From Ascoidea rubescens DSM 1968 (Eukaryota > Ascomycota > Saccharomycetes > Ascoideales > Ascoideaceae), in the NCBI RefSeq assembly GCF_001661345.1, contig NW_017962917.1, positions 248,001 to 312,000 on the forward strand: a DNA stretch of 64,000 bases. The letters run 5' to 3'. Below the pieces are notes generated by a model. The model had not been told where the DNA came from and did no database searches. It saw nothing but the letters and a program-made list of their open reading frames with translations. Positions 27,864 to 37,014 of the stretch are shown piece after piece. Positions within the stretch are counted from its first letter, which is position 1, and every line of letters begins with the position of its first letter. Position numbers and translations under genes: made by a program.

Positions 27864-30827
27864 TTATAAAAATAAAACTTCTTGTAAAAATTTGCTTTCT
27901 TTCACTTGTTTTTCATATTTAACGTTGACCAAATTTCTCAATTTTTCAACCGCTTCTTCATTAGTAAGATTTTTTGAATTATCTTTTAATTCTGCCTTCC
28001 AATTTTTTAAGATTGTTTTTAGTAATGAATTTCCTTCTATAAGTTCAACTGAATTACATTTTGTTCGTTTATCTGCAACGTATGGGTCATCTTTTGAACC
28101 ATTTTTCTTGCTTCCATAGTCTTCTAGTTCTGAAGCTTTTCTTTTAGCCATTGATATTATTTTTAGTGGAAATTTAACAATTTCAGCAACATGTATTCCA
28201 AAAGATTGATCAGAAATTCCTTCTTCAACTTTATACAATAAAGTAATATCTTCAGATCTTTGAAATATCTCATCTTTATCACTATTGTTATTATCATCGC
28301 TAGTTTTTTTTTCATTTATATCTGCTACAACATGTAAATTTTTCACAGTTGGAACTTTATCAGCTAATGAAGTTAATTCATGAAAATGAGTAGCAAAAAG
28401 AGTAAAAGAATGTAAATTTGTGGCAATATGTTCACTTATACCCCAAGCTAAACCAAAACCATCATATGTACTCGTTCCCCTACCTAGTTCATCGATTATA
28501 ATGAGAGAGTTGTTTGTGGCAGTTTTAAGAATGCTGGATATTTCTAACATTTCAGACATAAAAGTAGATAAACCCTTTAGCTGAGAATCACCAGCGCCCA
28601 CTCTTGATAATATGGCGTCAAAAATGGATAATTCAGCCTTTGTAGCAGAAACAAAACAACCAATTTGAGCCATTAGACTAATTATTCCCACTGTTCTAAT
28701 ATAAGTTGATTTCCCACCCATATTTGGACCAGTTATAATTAAAAATTCTGATTCATTTTTAATTAGATTAACATCGTTTGATATAAAAGATATATCATCT
28801 TGAGCTTCTAGACAGGGGTGACGAGCTTCATTGATGATAGTTTTAGTGTCTGAGGAATTCATTGGATGTAATTTAGGTCTGACATAAGGAATAGGAGCAA
28901 AAGTCGAAACAAACGCAAAAGAAGAGATGACATCGATCTCAGCTAATAAAGATGCCAAGTTGTGTAATACAGGACAATAAGTTGCAGCTATTTCTATTAT
29001 TTGTTTGACTAGAGTTGATTGTTTAAGTTCGTACTCGATTTGTAGTTCTTTAACTTGTTCTGAGATAGATTTAAGATTTTGGGTTGTAAAGAACACACCG
29101 GCTTTAACAGTGGATAGTTCAATGTATTGACGTTTATTTCTCAAGATTGAGGAATCAGTTCTGGTGACTCTAAAGCAGTAGCCATGAATATGGTGATTTT
29201 CTAGTTTTAATTTCTTTTCAGGGTCGATATTAAGGTCATCGGCAACGTCTAGGTGAGATTGGTTGATTTCTTTTTTGAGATCGTCTAGATTTGATTTGAT
29301 TTGCAATAGTTCGTCATTAAAATCAGGTTTAATGATATATTCATGTTGATCTACGGCAGACAAATCAACGGTTGTTTCGACCATTTCCTGGAATTTTAAA
29401 AGAGAAGTGTAGGAGTCATTTAAAGGAGAAAGCCAGTTATTTTTGATTAGAGTAGAAAGAGTTTCTATTTCATCATCGGATTGGATAAATTCAAAAGTAT
29501 CTTTAATATCTTTGATATTATCTAGGGATTGATTTAATAAATCTATTAAAAGAGGTAATTTGAGAACAACTTGGTAAAGAGTGATAATATCCTCCAATTT
29601 TGCGAATTTTTTCAACAATTTTCTAGTTAGTCTTCTTATATCAGGAACCGAAAATAGAATATCATCTCTTAAGGAGTCTCTGAGGGAGGAATCTGAGATC
29701 AAAAAACCAGTTAGTAGATGTCTTGAGGTGATTTGAGGCAAATCTGTTAAAGGTTGTTTAATCCATTGGGAGAGTAATCTTTTGCCTTCATTAGTTTTGC
29801 AACGATCTAGAAGAGAAAAAATGTTTGAATTTTTAGTAGCTTGGTCTCTGGAAGTGGGAAAAAGGTTTAGGGCCTTTATTGCAGATAAATCTAATTTCAT
29901 GTATTGATTTAAAGTGTGAACTTTGAAATCGTAGGTATTGTAGTTTGAATCATCGGATAACAAGTTTAGATAATTGATTAGAGAAGTAGTAGAAGATAAG
30001 GAGAGTTGGTTTGATAAGATTGAAGTTGTAGAAAGGGATAAGGAGTGGTTCGAGGTTAATAATTTTGATAAATCCGATTCAATATCATCGTTGTTGAACT
30101 GGTTTGGTTTAATTTCTGTGGTTGAGATATCTGCTCTATTTAAAACTTGGAGTAGCTTATTGTAAGGGTTAATTGAGTTATTTGAATCAGTAGCGACAGT
30201 AGGGATTAAGCATTCCTTCACACTTAATTGAATCAATAAGGATTCTAAATTGGAGAATAAATCGTTATCGATAAATTCGCAAATTCCAATGATTTTGAGA
30301 TTTGAATCAACGAACGACAATCCAATGTAGAGACCATCATTTTTGGAGACCAATTTCAAGGCTATTATGATTTGGTTAGAATTCAATAGGTAGGAATTCA
30401 ACGAGGAGTTATTAATGGAGTTTTCTTGACCACTAGTGATGTTGTTGACATTGCTGTTGTTGTTGTAGATTAGGTCTTCGATGGATTCCAAGTTTCCTGG
30501 ACTGACAGTCTTTGCTAGCTTTAAGTTCCTGTCATAAATCTCGAGCTTATAGCCCTTCTCCAACGTAAAAACCTTGACCAAGTTGACGAAGATCTGAGGG
30601 GAGATGGTGAGATAGTGGGATTCCTGTCTGGTCTTCAAGACTGAGTTCGTCTTGAAGATAGTCTCAGCAACCAATTCAGCATCGAGGTGGAAGAGAATAT
30701 AGTAGTCGCCTTTGTCGACGAGCCTGAGGGTGTTGGTAGGTTTGGGGGATAGGTTGTCGAACTTGCGGTAGAAGCTTCGTTCATCAGCGGTGTCGGAGAA
30801 ACGCAATTCGGGTCTGGAGCTGGACAT
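27864..30827 (-). CDS. MSH2: DNA mismatch-repair protein MutS homologue 2
   Basis: Msh2 pairs with Msh3 or Msh6 to recognise mismatches and loops. The 987-residue protein (964 in S. cerevisiae) begins MSSSRPELRFSDTADERSFY, matching the yeast N-terminus, which fixes the start at 30827 although the frame is open to 31211. The Walker A motif TGPNMGGKSTYIRT is near residue 697, Walker B and the signature are in DELGRGTSTYDGFGLAWG, and FATHFHEL follows. The C-terminal dimerisation helices are present. It is tail to tail with POL1 (129 bp) and shares a divergent promoter with a second RCR-like gene. Confidence 0.97.
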   Translation of the reverse strand: MSSSRPELRFSDTADERSFYRKFDNLSPKPTNTLRLVDKGDYYILFHLDAELVAETIFKTNSVLKTRQESHYLTISPQIFVNLVKVFTLEKGYKLEIYDRNLKLAKTVSPGNLESIEDLIYNNNSNVNNITSGQENSINNSSLNSYLLNSNQIIIALKLVSKNDGLYIGLSFVDSNLKIIGICEFIDNDLFSNLESLLIQLSVKECLIPTVATDSNNSINPYNKLLQVLNRADISTTEIKPNQFNNDDIESDLSKLLTSNHSLSLSTTSILSNQLSLSSTTSLINYLNLLSDDSNYNTYDFKVHTLNQYMKLDLSAIKALNLFPTSRDQATKNSNIFSLLDRCKTNEGKRLLSQWIKQPLTDLPQITSRHLLTGFLISDSSLRDSLRDDILFSVPDIRRLTRKLLKKFAKLEDIITLYQVVLKLPLLIDLLNQSLDNIKDIKDTFEFIQSDDEIETLSTLIKNNWLSPLNDSYTSLLKFQEMVETTVDLSAVDQHEYIIKPDFNDELLQIKSNLDDLKKEINQSHLDVADDLNIDPEKKLKLENHHIHGYCFRVTRTDSSILRNKRQYIELSTVKAGVFFTTQNLKSISEQVKELQIEYELKQSTLVKQIIEIAATYCPVLHNLASLLAEIDVISSFAFVSTFAPIPYVRPKLHPMNSSDTKTIINEARHPCLEAQDDISFISNDVNLIKNESEFLIITGPNMGGKSTYIRTVGIISLMAQIGCFVSATKAELSIFDAILSRVGAGDSQLKGLSTFMSEMLEISSILKTATNNSLIIIDELGRGTSTYDGFGLAWGISEHIATNLHSFTLFATHFHELTSLADKVPTVKNLHVVADINEKKTSDDNNNSDKDEIFQRSEDITLLYKVEEGISDQSFGIHVAEIVKFPLKIISMAKRKASELEDYGSKKNGSKDDPYVADKRTKCNSVELIEGNSLLKTILKNWKAELKDNSKNLTNEEAVEKLRNLVNVKYEKQVKESKFLQEVLFL

Positions 30828-30904
30828 GGCAGAAGAGGCAACGGGCAGTGGGGAACGAGGAAGCAGAGGCAGCAGAGGCAGCAGCAGATAAAAAGGTTGG
30901 ACAG

Positions 30905-30924
30905 CACGCGAAAGTGCGACGCGT
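30905..30924 (+). promoter_or_regulatory. G1/S elements in the MSH2 / RCR promoter
   Basis: CACGCGAAA (SBF/E2F-like) at 30905-30913 and ACGCGT (MCB) at 30919-30924 lie 78-97 bp upstream of the MSH2 ATG, in the 291-bp divergent promoter shared with the RCR-like gene at 31119. Both are binding sites of the Swi6-containing factors MBF and SBF in yeasts. Their position mirrors that of the POL1 box. Confidence 0.75.
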
Positions 30925-31118
30925 CTTTGTGCGAAATACGCCTTTTCCAAAACGATAGAAGCCCAGGCCATGCTTATGCGGTTGTGAGTTTTCATGCGTT
31001 TCCCTGCGTGCGATCTACGCTTGTTTCTGATTGCTGGGGCTGGAGAAGTAGAGGCAGTATATATACAGGCTCGTTCCTTCTGCTTTTCTCTTTCGCTCCA
31101 TTTTCGACTACGTTCACC

Positions 31119-31649
31119 ATGCCCTTTATTGCAGAACTCCAGAAACGACAGACTGTATGTGGGTTTGATTCTTTTGGCAGATACAGATGCTACCAACGAT
31201 CCAACTGGCACTGGGCCAGATGGCTCCTCTTCATCATCTTACTTGTTGCTGCCATCCTCCTCGTCTTTCTCTTCACCTGTTTGAAGACCAGAAAGAGAGC
31301 CAAATCAGGCCAGGCTCCCATTAAATACACCACCTGGATGCTTCCTCCTTCCTACAGACACTCCCAGCAACAGTATAACAAGCCCGAGGACTACAATCCA
31401 AACAAACCTCCAAATCAGGAAACTGCTCCTCCATATCCCTCCTACAATCCTCCCTTCAATCCTCCCTACAATCCTCCCACATATCCTCCCACATATCCTC
31501 CAAACGACAACTCGAACCCATATGACAACAATCTCTACAATAGAGCTCCTGTTGACACACCCGGTTCTGCTGAAAATCCCAATTCTTCTGATTTTATCAA
31601 CGGTTATCAAAGACCTGCTGGCGCTCCTCCAGCTCACGTCAGAGATTAG
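31119..31649 (+). CDS. RCR-family single-pass membrane protein, second paralogue
   Basis: The 176-residue product has the same build as the gene at 21784-22698. A short lumenal N-terminus with two Cys is followed by the membrane helix in HWARWLLFIILLVAAILLVFL, a basic stop-transfer, then the family motif YTTWMLPPSYRHSQQQYN. The tail is a Pro/Tyr/Asn repeat (YNPPFNPPYNPPTYPPTYPP) able to offer several PPxY-type sites. The start is the ATG at 31119 in the context ACCATG, 54 bp after a TATATATA box (31058-31065); the frame is open further upstream but runs through the promoter. The role is inferred from the family: endosome/vacuole trafficking of membrane proteins. Confidence 0.8.
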   Translation: MPFIAELQKRQTVCGFDSFGRYRCYQRSNWHWARWLLFIILLVAAILLVFLFTCLKTRKRAKSGQAPIKYTTWMLPPSYRHSQQQYNKPEDYNPNKPPNQETAPPYPSYNPPFNPPYNPPTYPPTYPPNDNSNPYDNNLYNRAPVDTPGSAENPNSSDFINGYQRPAGAPPAHVRD

Positions 31650-31841
31650 GCGCTCTCTTTCCTTTTTTTTTACCTTTTTGTCTTACTGGTTCCAATTTAA
31701 ACTCTCTTATCTAATCTCGTTGTTTTTTCTACAAAGAATATTTTTATACCATTTACCTGTTCTAATTATTTTTCTTTTCTTCTTACTAGCTAGCTAACTT
31801 GTCTACTCTAAATAAAAGTATCTGTATTGGTCTCTGTTTTC

Positions 31842-34742
31842 TTACTCAGAACTGTACACTATCGACGAAATCTCCGTGGAATCAGAACTGGCCTTTTTCA
31901 AATCAACCACACTGTTCCCAAACATTGCATTGCTTTCCGCTCCGGCCACAGCAGCTTGTTCACTGTTGCCCACAGCGTAGCTGGCACTGCCATACTTCTG
32001 CTCCAAGCTGTTCAAGTAGGACTTAGTGACTGAGTCGGAAAGCTCTCTCTCATTGCCCTCGTTGCCCTCATTGCCAAAGCTCTTTCTCAACGATCGTTCC
32101 ACCCTTGAGGCGACGCTATTAAACGGATCATCAATAAGGCTGAAACTTCCCTGCGCCTCCATTTTAGGTTTCTGCGGCCTGTTGCTACTCTGTGACTTTT
32201 TCCATTGTTCAAATTCCTCCAAATAGCTTCTTTCGATCGACTGCACCCTTTCGAGATCTAGAACATCGTTGGTCACCGGATTCAAAATGTTTCTTCGGCT
32301 GTTGCTGATATTGCTGGATTGGCTAATTGATCTTTCATTACTGTGATTACCACTGCCAGTCTTAATATTGCTGCCACTAATGCCAATATTACTGTTGGGA
32401 CTCAAATAGTTCTTGCTTTCAGAATTGACCAACAATGCTCCCATTCCAGCATAGTTCTTCGCATTAGATGCTTGTCTCATGGGATACTTTGATGATCTGT
32501 TTGAATGTATTGACTTTATGGGTGATAAACTAACATTTCCTCCTGCATTCGTTAAGCTGCCATATCTAACTGGAGTATAATTCCTAGTACTCACATTGCT
32601 CACAGCCAAGTTACTTCCAGGCGATCCACTGTTATAATAAGATGGCGAGTAACTTGGATTAAGACTCATCAATTCTTGTTTTTGCAATAACTCTTGTTGC
32701 TCTTTTTTATAAAGAATTGTGCTCAAATCATTTCTATTTAAATTATCACCATTGCTTTTATTGCTTTTATTGCTATTATTAGTATTAACAGCTTGGCTAG
32801 ATTTTTGATTACTTTTTTGATTACTTTTTTGATTTTTATTTTTACTTGGCTTGTTCACATAATCATTCAAATCAGTCAAGTAACTCATTTCATTTATAGC
32901 GTTTATAGCATTGATTGCCTCCATTATGTTTCTATTTGAATTTTCTTGAAGATAACTGATACTTCTATCCTGGTTCTCACTTTCATTAAACATTTCGTCG
33001 GAGACATTATTATTAGAAGTATTGTTAGATATGTTGTTAGAAATTTCGTTAGAAACATCTTCAGTCATCTCATTAGAGATTCCATTAGAGATTCCATTAG
33101 AAATGTCGTTGGAAGCTCCATTAGTCGCTTCATTTGAAACGTCATTTGAAACATCATTTGAAATGACATTTGAAATACCATTTGATATCTCGTTTTGAAT
33201 CAATTTTCGATCTTGTTCATTGTTTAGATCGCCATTATCATATTGATTATCATTATTATCATGCTGAATCTTATCATGCTGAATCTTATCATGCTGAATC
33301 TTATCATGCTGACTCTTATCAATTTTATTTAACCCATTCTGCCTTTGAATCTCTTGGAAAATACGGTCAAATTCAGTTTGCAATGCTCTATTGGCATACT
33401 CCTCATCTCGCTTTTTTTTCTCGTTTTCAAAATAAAAGCTTTGTAATTTAATCTTTAACGATGTATTTTGAATTGTTCCTAAAGTAAAATAAATAAAATT
33501 GAAAAAAATAACCCAGTATTTAGGGTGTAAGAAATGTTGAGCAAACAACATTGAAATAGGCGAGACTATCCATGATGTTCTTAATACTGGTATCAAATTG
33601 GCTTTTATATTTTTAAAAATAGATATCAAAAGTAAACTACCAACATTTCTCTTTTTCTTGATACTGTTTGTACCATTTGTACCATTTGTATCATTTGTAT
33701 TGTTTGAGCTATTTGGCTTATCTGTGTTGATATTTTCTAAAGTGCTAAAATTAATTATAGCTAAATAAGCTAGAAATAAAGAATTTATTAAAGGAGAAAA
33801 CCCAAAGACTGTTATTAAAATCTGAGCCAATTTTTTCTTAAAATCCAAAGGTCTTTTAAATTTTTCATTTATATAATTATAATGATAATGATTCATTGGA
33901 GCATTAATGCAGAATCCAAAAATTGATAACAAAATAACTTTATTATTTAGTTTTTTTAAAATAATTTTCAATTTTGAATAAATTTTTGATAATAAATTTT
34001 GATTGAAATTATTAAAAGATTTTAATGATGAAATTAATGATAAAATAAAATTTCTTAATTTCAATTTCAGTTTCATTTTCAGTTTGATTTTAGAATTATA
34101 ATTGAAATGAGATTTTAAATGAGGGTTTGATCTTGATTTGGATCTTGATCTTGATTTTGGTAACGATCTAGAACGGTTTTTATTATGAGTAGTATCATTA
34201 GTATCATTAGTATCATTAGTATCATTAGTATCATTCTGAGTGTTATTTGAGTCATTGAGATATTTTAAATCCGAGTTTGTATTTGTATTTGAATTTGAAT
34301 TTTGAGGAGAATGAGAGGAAGAACTATTTCTTGATTCCAATTCAAAATCATAGCTATTAATTGTATTAAAAGGGTAATGTGATAATATTAATCTTGCTAC
34401 TATTTCATTTAACGCGATTAAACTAGCAGCAGTTATTGATTCAGTTAAAACTGGGTAATTTGAGAAATAATAAGAAAATGAGCAATTGATAGATTTAATT
34501 GAGATTAGTAATTTAAATAAGAGTAAGGATAAACTATCAATTGATAACGATTTTAAAGATTTTAGGAATTTCAAAGACCTTAAAGAACGTGGTAAAGCCA
34601 ATGAACCAGACAAGCTTTTGTTATTAATTGAAGATTTAAATAAAGATGAAATAAATTTTGAGGATTCACTCGATAAACCATTTTTATTTGAATAAACTAT
34701 TAAATGGACTATGGGTAGATAATCCTTTGCGATATTAGACAT
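31842..34742 (-). CDS. Mpv17/PMP22-like membrane protein with a 540-residue low-complexity tail
   Basis: The family comprises four-helix proteins of peroxisomes and mitochondria. Conserved pieces are YPVLTESITAASLIALNEIVA (near residue 96), NNKVILLSIFGFCINAPMNHY, and TSWIVSPISMLFAQHFLHPKYW with a following helix, ending near 430. An insert of about 150 residues with repeated DTN and SRSKSRS units splits the first two. After the last helix comes a charged coil and a long tail (about 430-966) with repeated HDKIQ units and about 16 four-residue SN(E/D/G)(I/V) units, then Ser/Asn-rich disorder. The 278-residue gene at 35646 is a close paralogue without tail or insert. A four-codon upstream frame overlaps the start codon. 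Exact localisation is unknown. Confidence 0.7.
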   Translation of the reverse strand: MSNIAKDYLPIVHLIVYSNKNGLSSESSKFISSLFKSSINNKSLSGSLALPRSLRSLKFLKSLKSLSIDSLSLLLFKLLISIKSINCSFSYYFSNYPVLTESITAASLIALNEIVARLILSHYPFNTINSYDFELESRNSSSSHSPQNSNSNTNTNSDLKYLNDSNNTQNDTNDTNDTNDTNDTTHNKNRSRSLPKSRSRSKSRSNPHLKSHFNYNSKIKLKMKLKLKLRNFILSLISSLKSFNNFNQNLLSKIYSKLKIILKKLNNKVILLSIFGFCINAPMNHYHYNYINEKFKRPLDFKKKLAQILITVFGFSPLINSLFLAYLAIINFSTLENINTDKPNSSNNTNDTNGTNGTNSIKKKRNVGSLLLISIFKNIKANLIPVLRTSWIVSPISMLFAQHFLHPKYWVIFFNFIYFTLGTIQNTSLKIKLQSFYFENEKKKRDEEYANRALQTEFDRIFQEIQRQNGLNKIDKSQHDKIQHDKIQHDKIQHDNNDNQYDNGDLNNEQDRKLIQNEISNGISNVISNDVSNDVSNEATNGASNDISNGISNGISNEMTEDVSNEISNNISNNTSNNNVSDEMFNESENQDRSISYLQENSNRNIMEAINAINAINEMSYLTDLNDYVNKPSKNKNQKSNQKSNQKSSQAVNTNNSNKSNKSNGDNLNRNDLSTILYKKEQQELLQKQELMSLNPSYSPSYYNSGSPGSNLAVSNVSTRNYTPVRYGSLTNAGGNVSLSPIKSIHSNRSSKYPMRQASNAKNYAGMGALLVNSESKNYLSPNSNIGISGSNIKTGSGNHSNERSISQSSNISNSRRNILNPVTNDVLDLERVQSIERSYLEEFEQWKKSQSSNRPQKPKMEAQGSFSLIDDPFNSVASRVERSLRKSFGNEGNEGNERELSDSVTKSYLNSLEQKYGSASYAVGNSEQAAVAGAESNAMFGNSVVDLKKASSDSTEISSIVYSSE

Positions 34743-34749
34743 TAGACAT
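34735..34749 (-). promoter_or_regulatory. Tiny upstream ORF overlapping the start of the long Mpv17-like gene
   Basis: ATGTCTAATGTCTAA lies so that its ATG (34749-34747) is seven bases before the main ATG (34742-34740) and its stop lies seven bases past it, in another frame. It arises from a duplicated ATGTCTA unit. A scanning ribosome would meet it first, so it may lower translation of the main frame if the leader starts upstream. Confidence 0.5.
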
Positions 34750-35645
34750 TAAACTAATATGAAGAAAAAACAATAAAGAAACAAAAAAAGTAAATATTTC
34801 AAGAAACAAAATACAAGATGTAATATAAAAAATATGAATTTCTGAGTATATGATATAAAGTTATTGAAAGGGAAGAAAGAGATTATGCTGATGTAAATAT
34901 AGTCTTGTAGTAGCTGGGGTGGGCAATCAGAGCCACAAGATTTGGTAAAAAATAGAGAATCTATAGCAATGCTGAGGTGTAATTCTGGGAAATAAAATTG
35001 TCCTGGTGTGGACGTGAGATGGTTCTGTTAAATCTGGTTGGTTTGATATTGTTCTTCAGTGACGGTTGGTATTATTTATTATTGAAGGTGATCTGGTCTG
35101 GAATTGCCGTTTTGGGCGAGGGCCCCAGAGAAATTCACCATAGAGCAGTGTCGAGCCTGGGCCCCGGCGATCCTTTAGCTTGGTAAAAAGATAAAACGCG
35201 TTACACTGCAAATGTGCATATTTATAACGTATGCTGCAGCTGTCACAGGGCTGCAGTGGTTACAAACTCTAATTAGGCTTTCCGTTCAGTAAATATTGTC
35301 ACGTGTAATATCATTAGGGAAAAAATTCCCCAGATTAGGCTTCATATCAGAAGCAGGAGACGATCGTTATCAAACGCCAGTAACACCATATAGCGAATGG
35401 AGAGCCGCAGAATAGTGGATAATATAGACAACATCGTGGAATTAAGAAGCAAAAGAAAAGAAAGGTAAATAGTAAAGAGTAAATAGTGAAACCAAAGAAA
35501 GGGAAAGTAACAAAGAAAAAAGTAGTGGAAAACTTCTCAAAGATATTAGACTAAGATAGTAGTAAAGCAGTTAAAAAAGTGTAAATAGTAAAAGAAAAAA
35601 TTTGAATAGTTATTGAAGAAACACAATTAGATTTTCAAAGTATAT
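34743..35645. other. Promoter of the long Mpv17-like gene
   Basis: A 903-bp gap between the tandem paralogues. It holds a short GC-rich block at about 35,108-35,175 with two GGGCCCC-type words (GAGGGCCCCAG and TGGGCCCCGG), and CACGTG at about 35,300, then A/G-rich DNA next to the downstream gene's 3' end. No coding character was seen. Confidence 0.4.
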
Positions 35646-36482
35646 TTAATCCTCTGGGTTGTTAAGGGCTTGAGCCTCAGGCGCAATGTCTTTCTCCAAC
35701 TCCTTTTCAGCATCTCTTTTAAGATCGTTTTTCTTTTCTTCTAATTTGGCCTTTTTCAATCTCAATTTGACTTGAGTGTTCTCAAGAGTTCCAATTATGA
35801 AGTAAACAACTGCAAAAAAGACTGTCCAAGTGTTTGGATGCAAATAGTGTTGAGCAAACAAAACTGATGATGGTGTTACTATCCATGAGACTTTTAAGGC
35901 TGAAAAGTAATTGGCCTTTAGTGTAGATACAACAATCTCTTTGATAGATTTCAAACTAAAATTCTTGAAATTCAATTTATTGATTAGTCCAATGAAGGAT
36001 ATGAATATTAATGTGATAAATGGCGTGAAACATGTCAATGAAATAAAAACTTGAAGCAACTTCTTTTTAAATGTCAAGGGATATTGTTTAAAGATCTTTA
36101 ATTTATGAAGTTTCTTATAAAAAACATGACTTAGTGGTGCATTAATAAATAATCCATAAAGTGTTAATAATATAACTTTTTTATTAATTAAAACTGAGAT
36201 CAAGGTATCAACAGTCTTAACCACACCAATTGGTAAACTCTTTAATTTTAGCTTATTGTTTATAAATTCTCTATATTTATTTTCTTCACAATTTTTGAAA
36301 TCTCTGGAAACAACTGTAGCTATAATTTCATTTAACGCCGCCAAAAATCCTGCTGTCAAAGACTTGGTCAACAAAGGATATTTGCTCAAATAGTAAAGAT
36401 ATTTATAATTTAATGCCCTAGTCTTGGAAATTGGCTTTAAGACAAGGGAACTATAAAGAAATGCAGAGGGAAATGATGACAT
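35646..36482 (-). CDS. Mpv17/PMP22-like membrane protein, short paralogue
   Basis: A 278-residue protein of ordinary length for the family. It carries the same landmarks as its neighbour: YPLLTKSLTAGFLAALNEIIA, NKKVILLTLYGLFINAPLSH, FKKKLLQVFISLTCFTPFI, then KVSWIVTPSSVLFAQHYLHPNTW and a final helix with GTLENTQVKLRLKK. The tail is a short charged segment. The family is linked to solute permeability of peroxisomal or inner mitochondrial membranes, but no substrate is visible. The two genes lie in the same direction, 903 bp apart, which points to tandem duplication followed by growth of the long one. Its promoter carries the CGG array described separately. Confidence 0.72.
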   Translation of the reverse strand: MSSFPSAFLYSSLVLKPISKTRALNYKYLYYLSKYPLLTKSLTAGFLAALNEIIATVVSRDFKNCEENKYREFINNKLKLKSLPIGVVKTVDTLISVLINKKVILLTLYGLFINAPLSHVFYKKLHKLKIFKQYPLTFKKKLLQVFISLTCFTPFITLIFISFIGLINKLNFKNFSLKSIKEIVVSTLKANYFSALKVSWIVTPSSVLFAQHYLHPNTWTVFFAVVYFIIGTLENTQVKLRLKKAKLEEKKNDLKRDAEKELEKDIAPEAQALNNPED

Positions 36483-36702
36483 CTTTAATTATTTAATATT
36501 GAAAATATTAACAAAGAAATAGAAAAATCTATCGATAACTGTCTCTCTTTGGCTACCAGATAATCGCTTAACAAAATCAAGCATTCAGATCTTGGGTCAA
36601 AATGGTTGACGATACCTCTTCTATTTATGTAAAGCGAAAAACGACCTTTCTCCGGTTTTCTTTTCACCAACTGATTTGAAAATTCCACCCAGCAGCAGTA
36701 AA

Positions 36703-36805
36703 CCGTAACCTGCAGTCAACGGAGATCGCATGACGGAAATTGCCCAACGGGAATCTTCAACGGACACTCACAGAAGGATTACACGCTCCGTAATTCCTTT
36801 GACGG
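36703..36805 (+). promoter_or_regulatory. Phased CGG-triplet array (zinc-cluster-type sites)
   Basis: CGG triplets lie at 36720-36722, 36734-36736, 36748-36750 and 36761-36763, spaced by 11, 11 and 10 bases, all in the same direction. A CCG at 36703-36705 and a CCG/CGG pair at 36788-36790 and 36803-36805 (12-base spacer) flank them. Local context is (C/T)(A/G)ACGGAA-like; GACGGAA occurs twice. CGG is the half-site read by Zn2Cys6 clusters. The array is 220-325 bp upstream of the short Mpv17-like gene, and the gene on its other side encodes six such clusters. Confidence 0.5.
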
Positions 36806-37014
36806 AATCTCTTCAACTGAAAACACCAACATAAAGGATTCCTTCCCAAAACAGTTGTTCTGAGCTTGAACATGCCGGATTAGGATATTGTGTGAATCAG
36901 GAAACAGATAAATGCATCTTCCCAAAATGGCACCACTCTGCACAATTGCACAATTTAACTTCCATCTTTTCGACTTCCTTCTAATCTCGGTAATTGATTA
37001 TCGATTATCAATTA

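Noticed and set aside
30897-31118. N-terminal extension of the second RCR-like protein
   Set aside because: It lies upstream of the TATA box and overlaps the MSH2 promoter elements; the ATG at 31119 gives the normal family architecture.
30828-31211. N-terminal extension of MSH2
   Set aside because: The conserved Msh2 N-terminus starts at 30827; the extra frame overlaps the promoter and start of the divergent RCR-like gene.
36485-36688. 67-codon minus-strand frame before the short Mpv17-like gene
   Set aside because: It lies in the promoter, has no recognisable motif and no neighbour logic.
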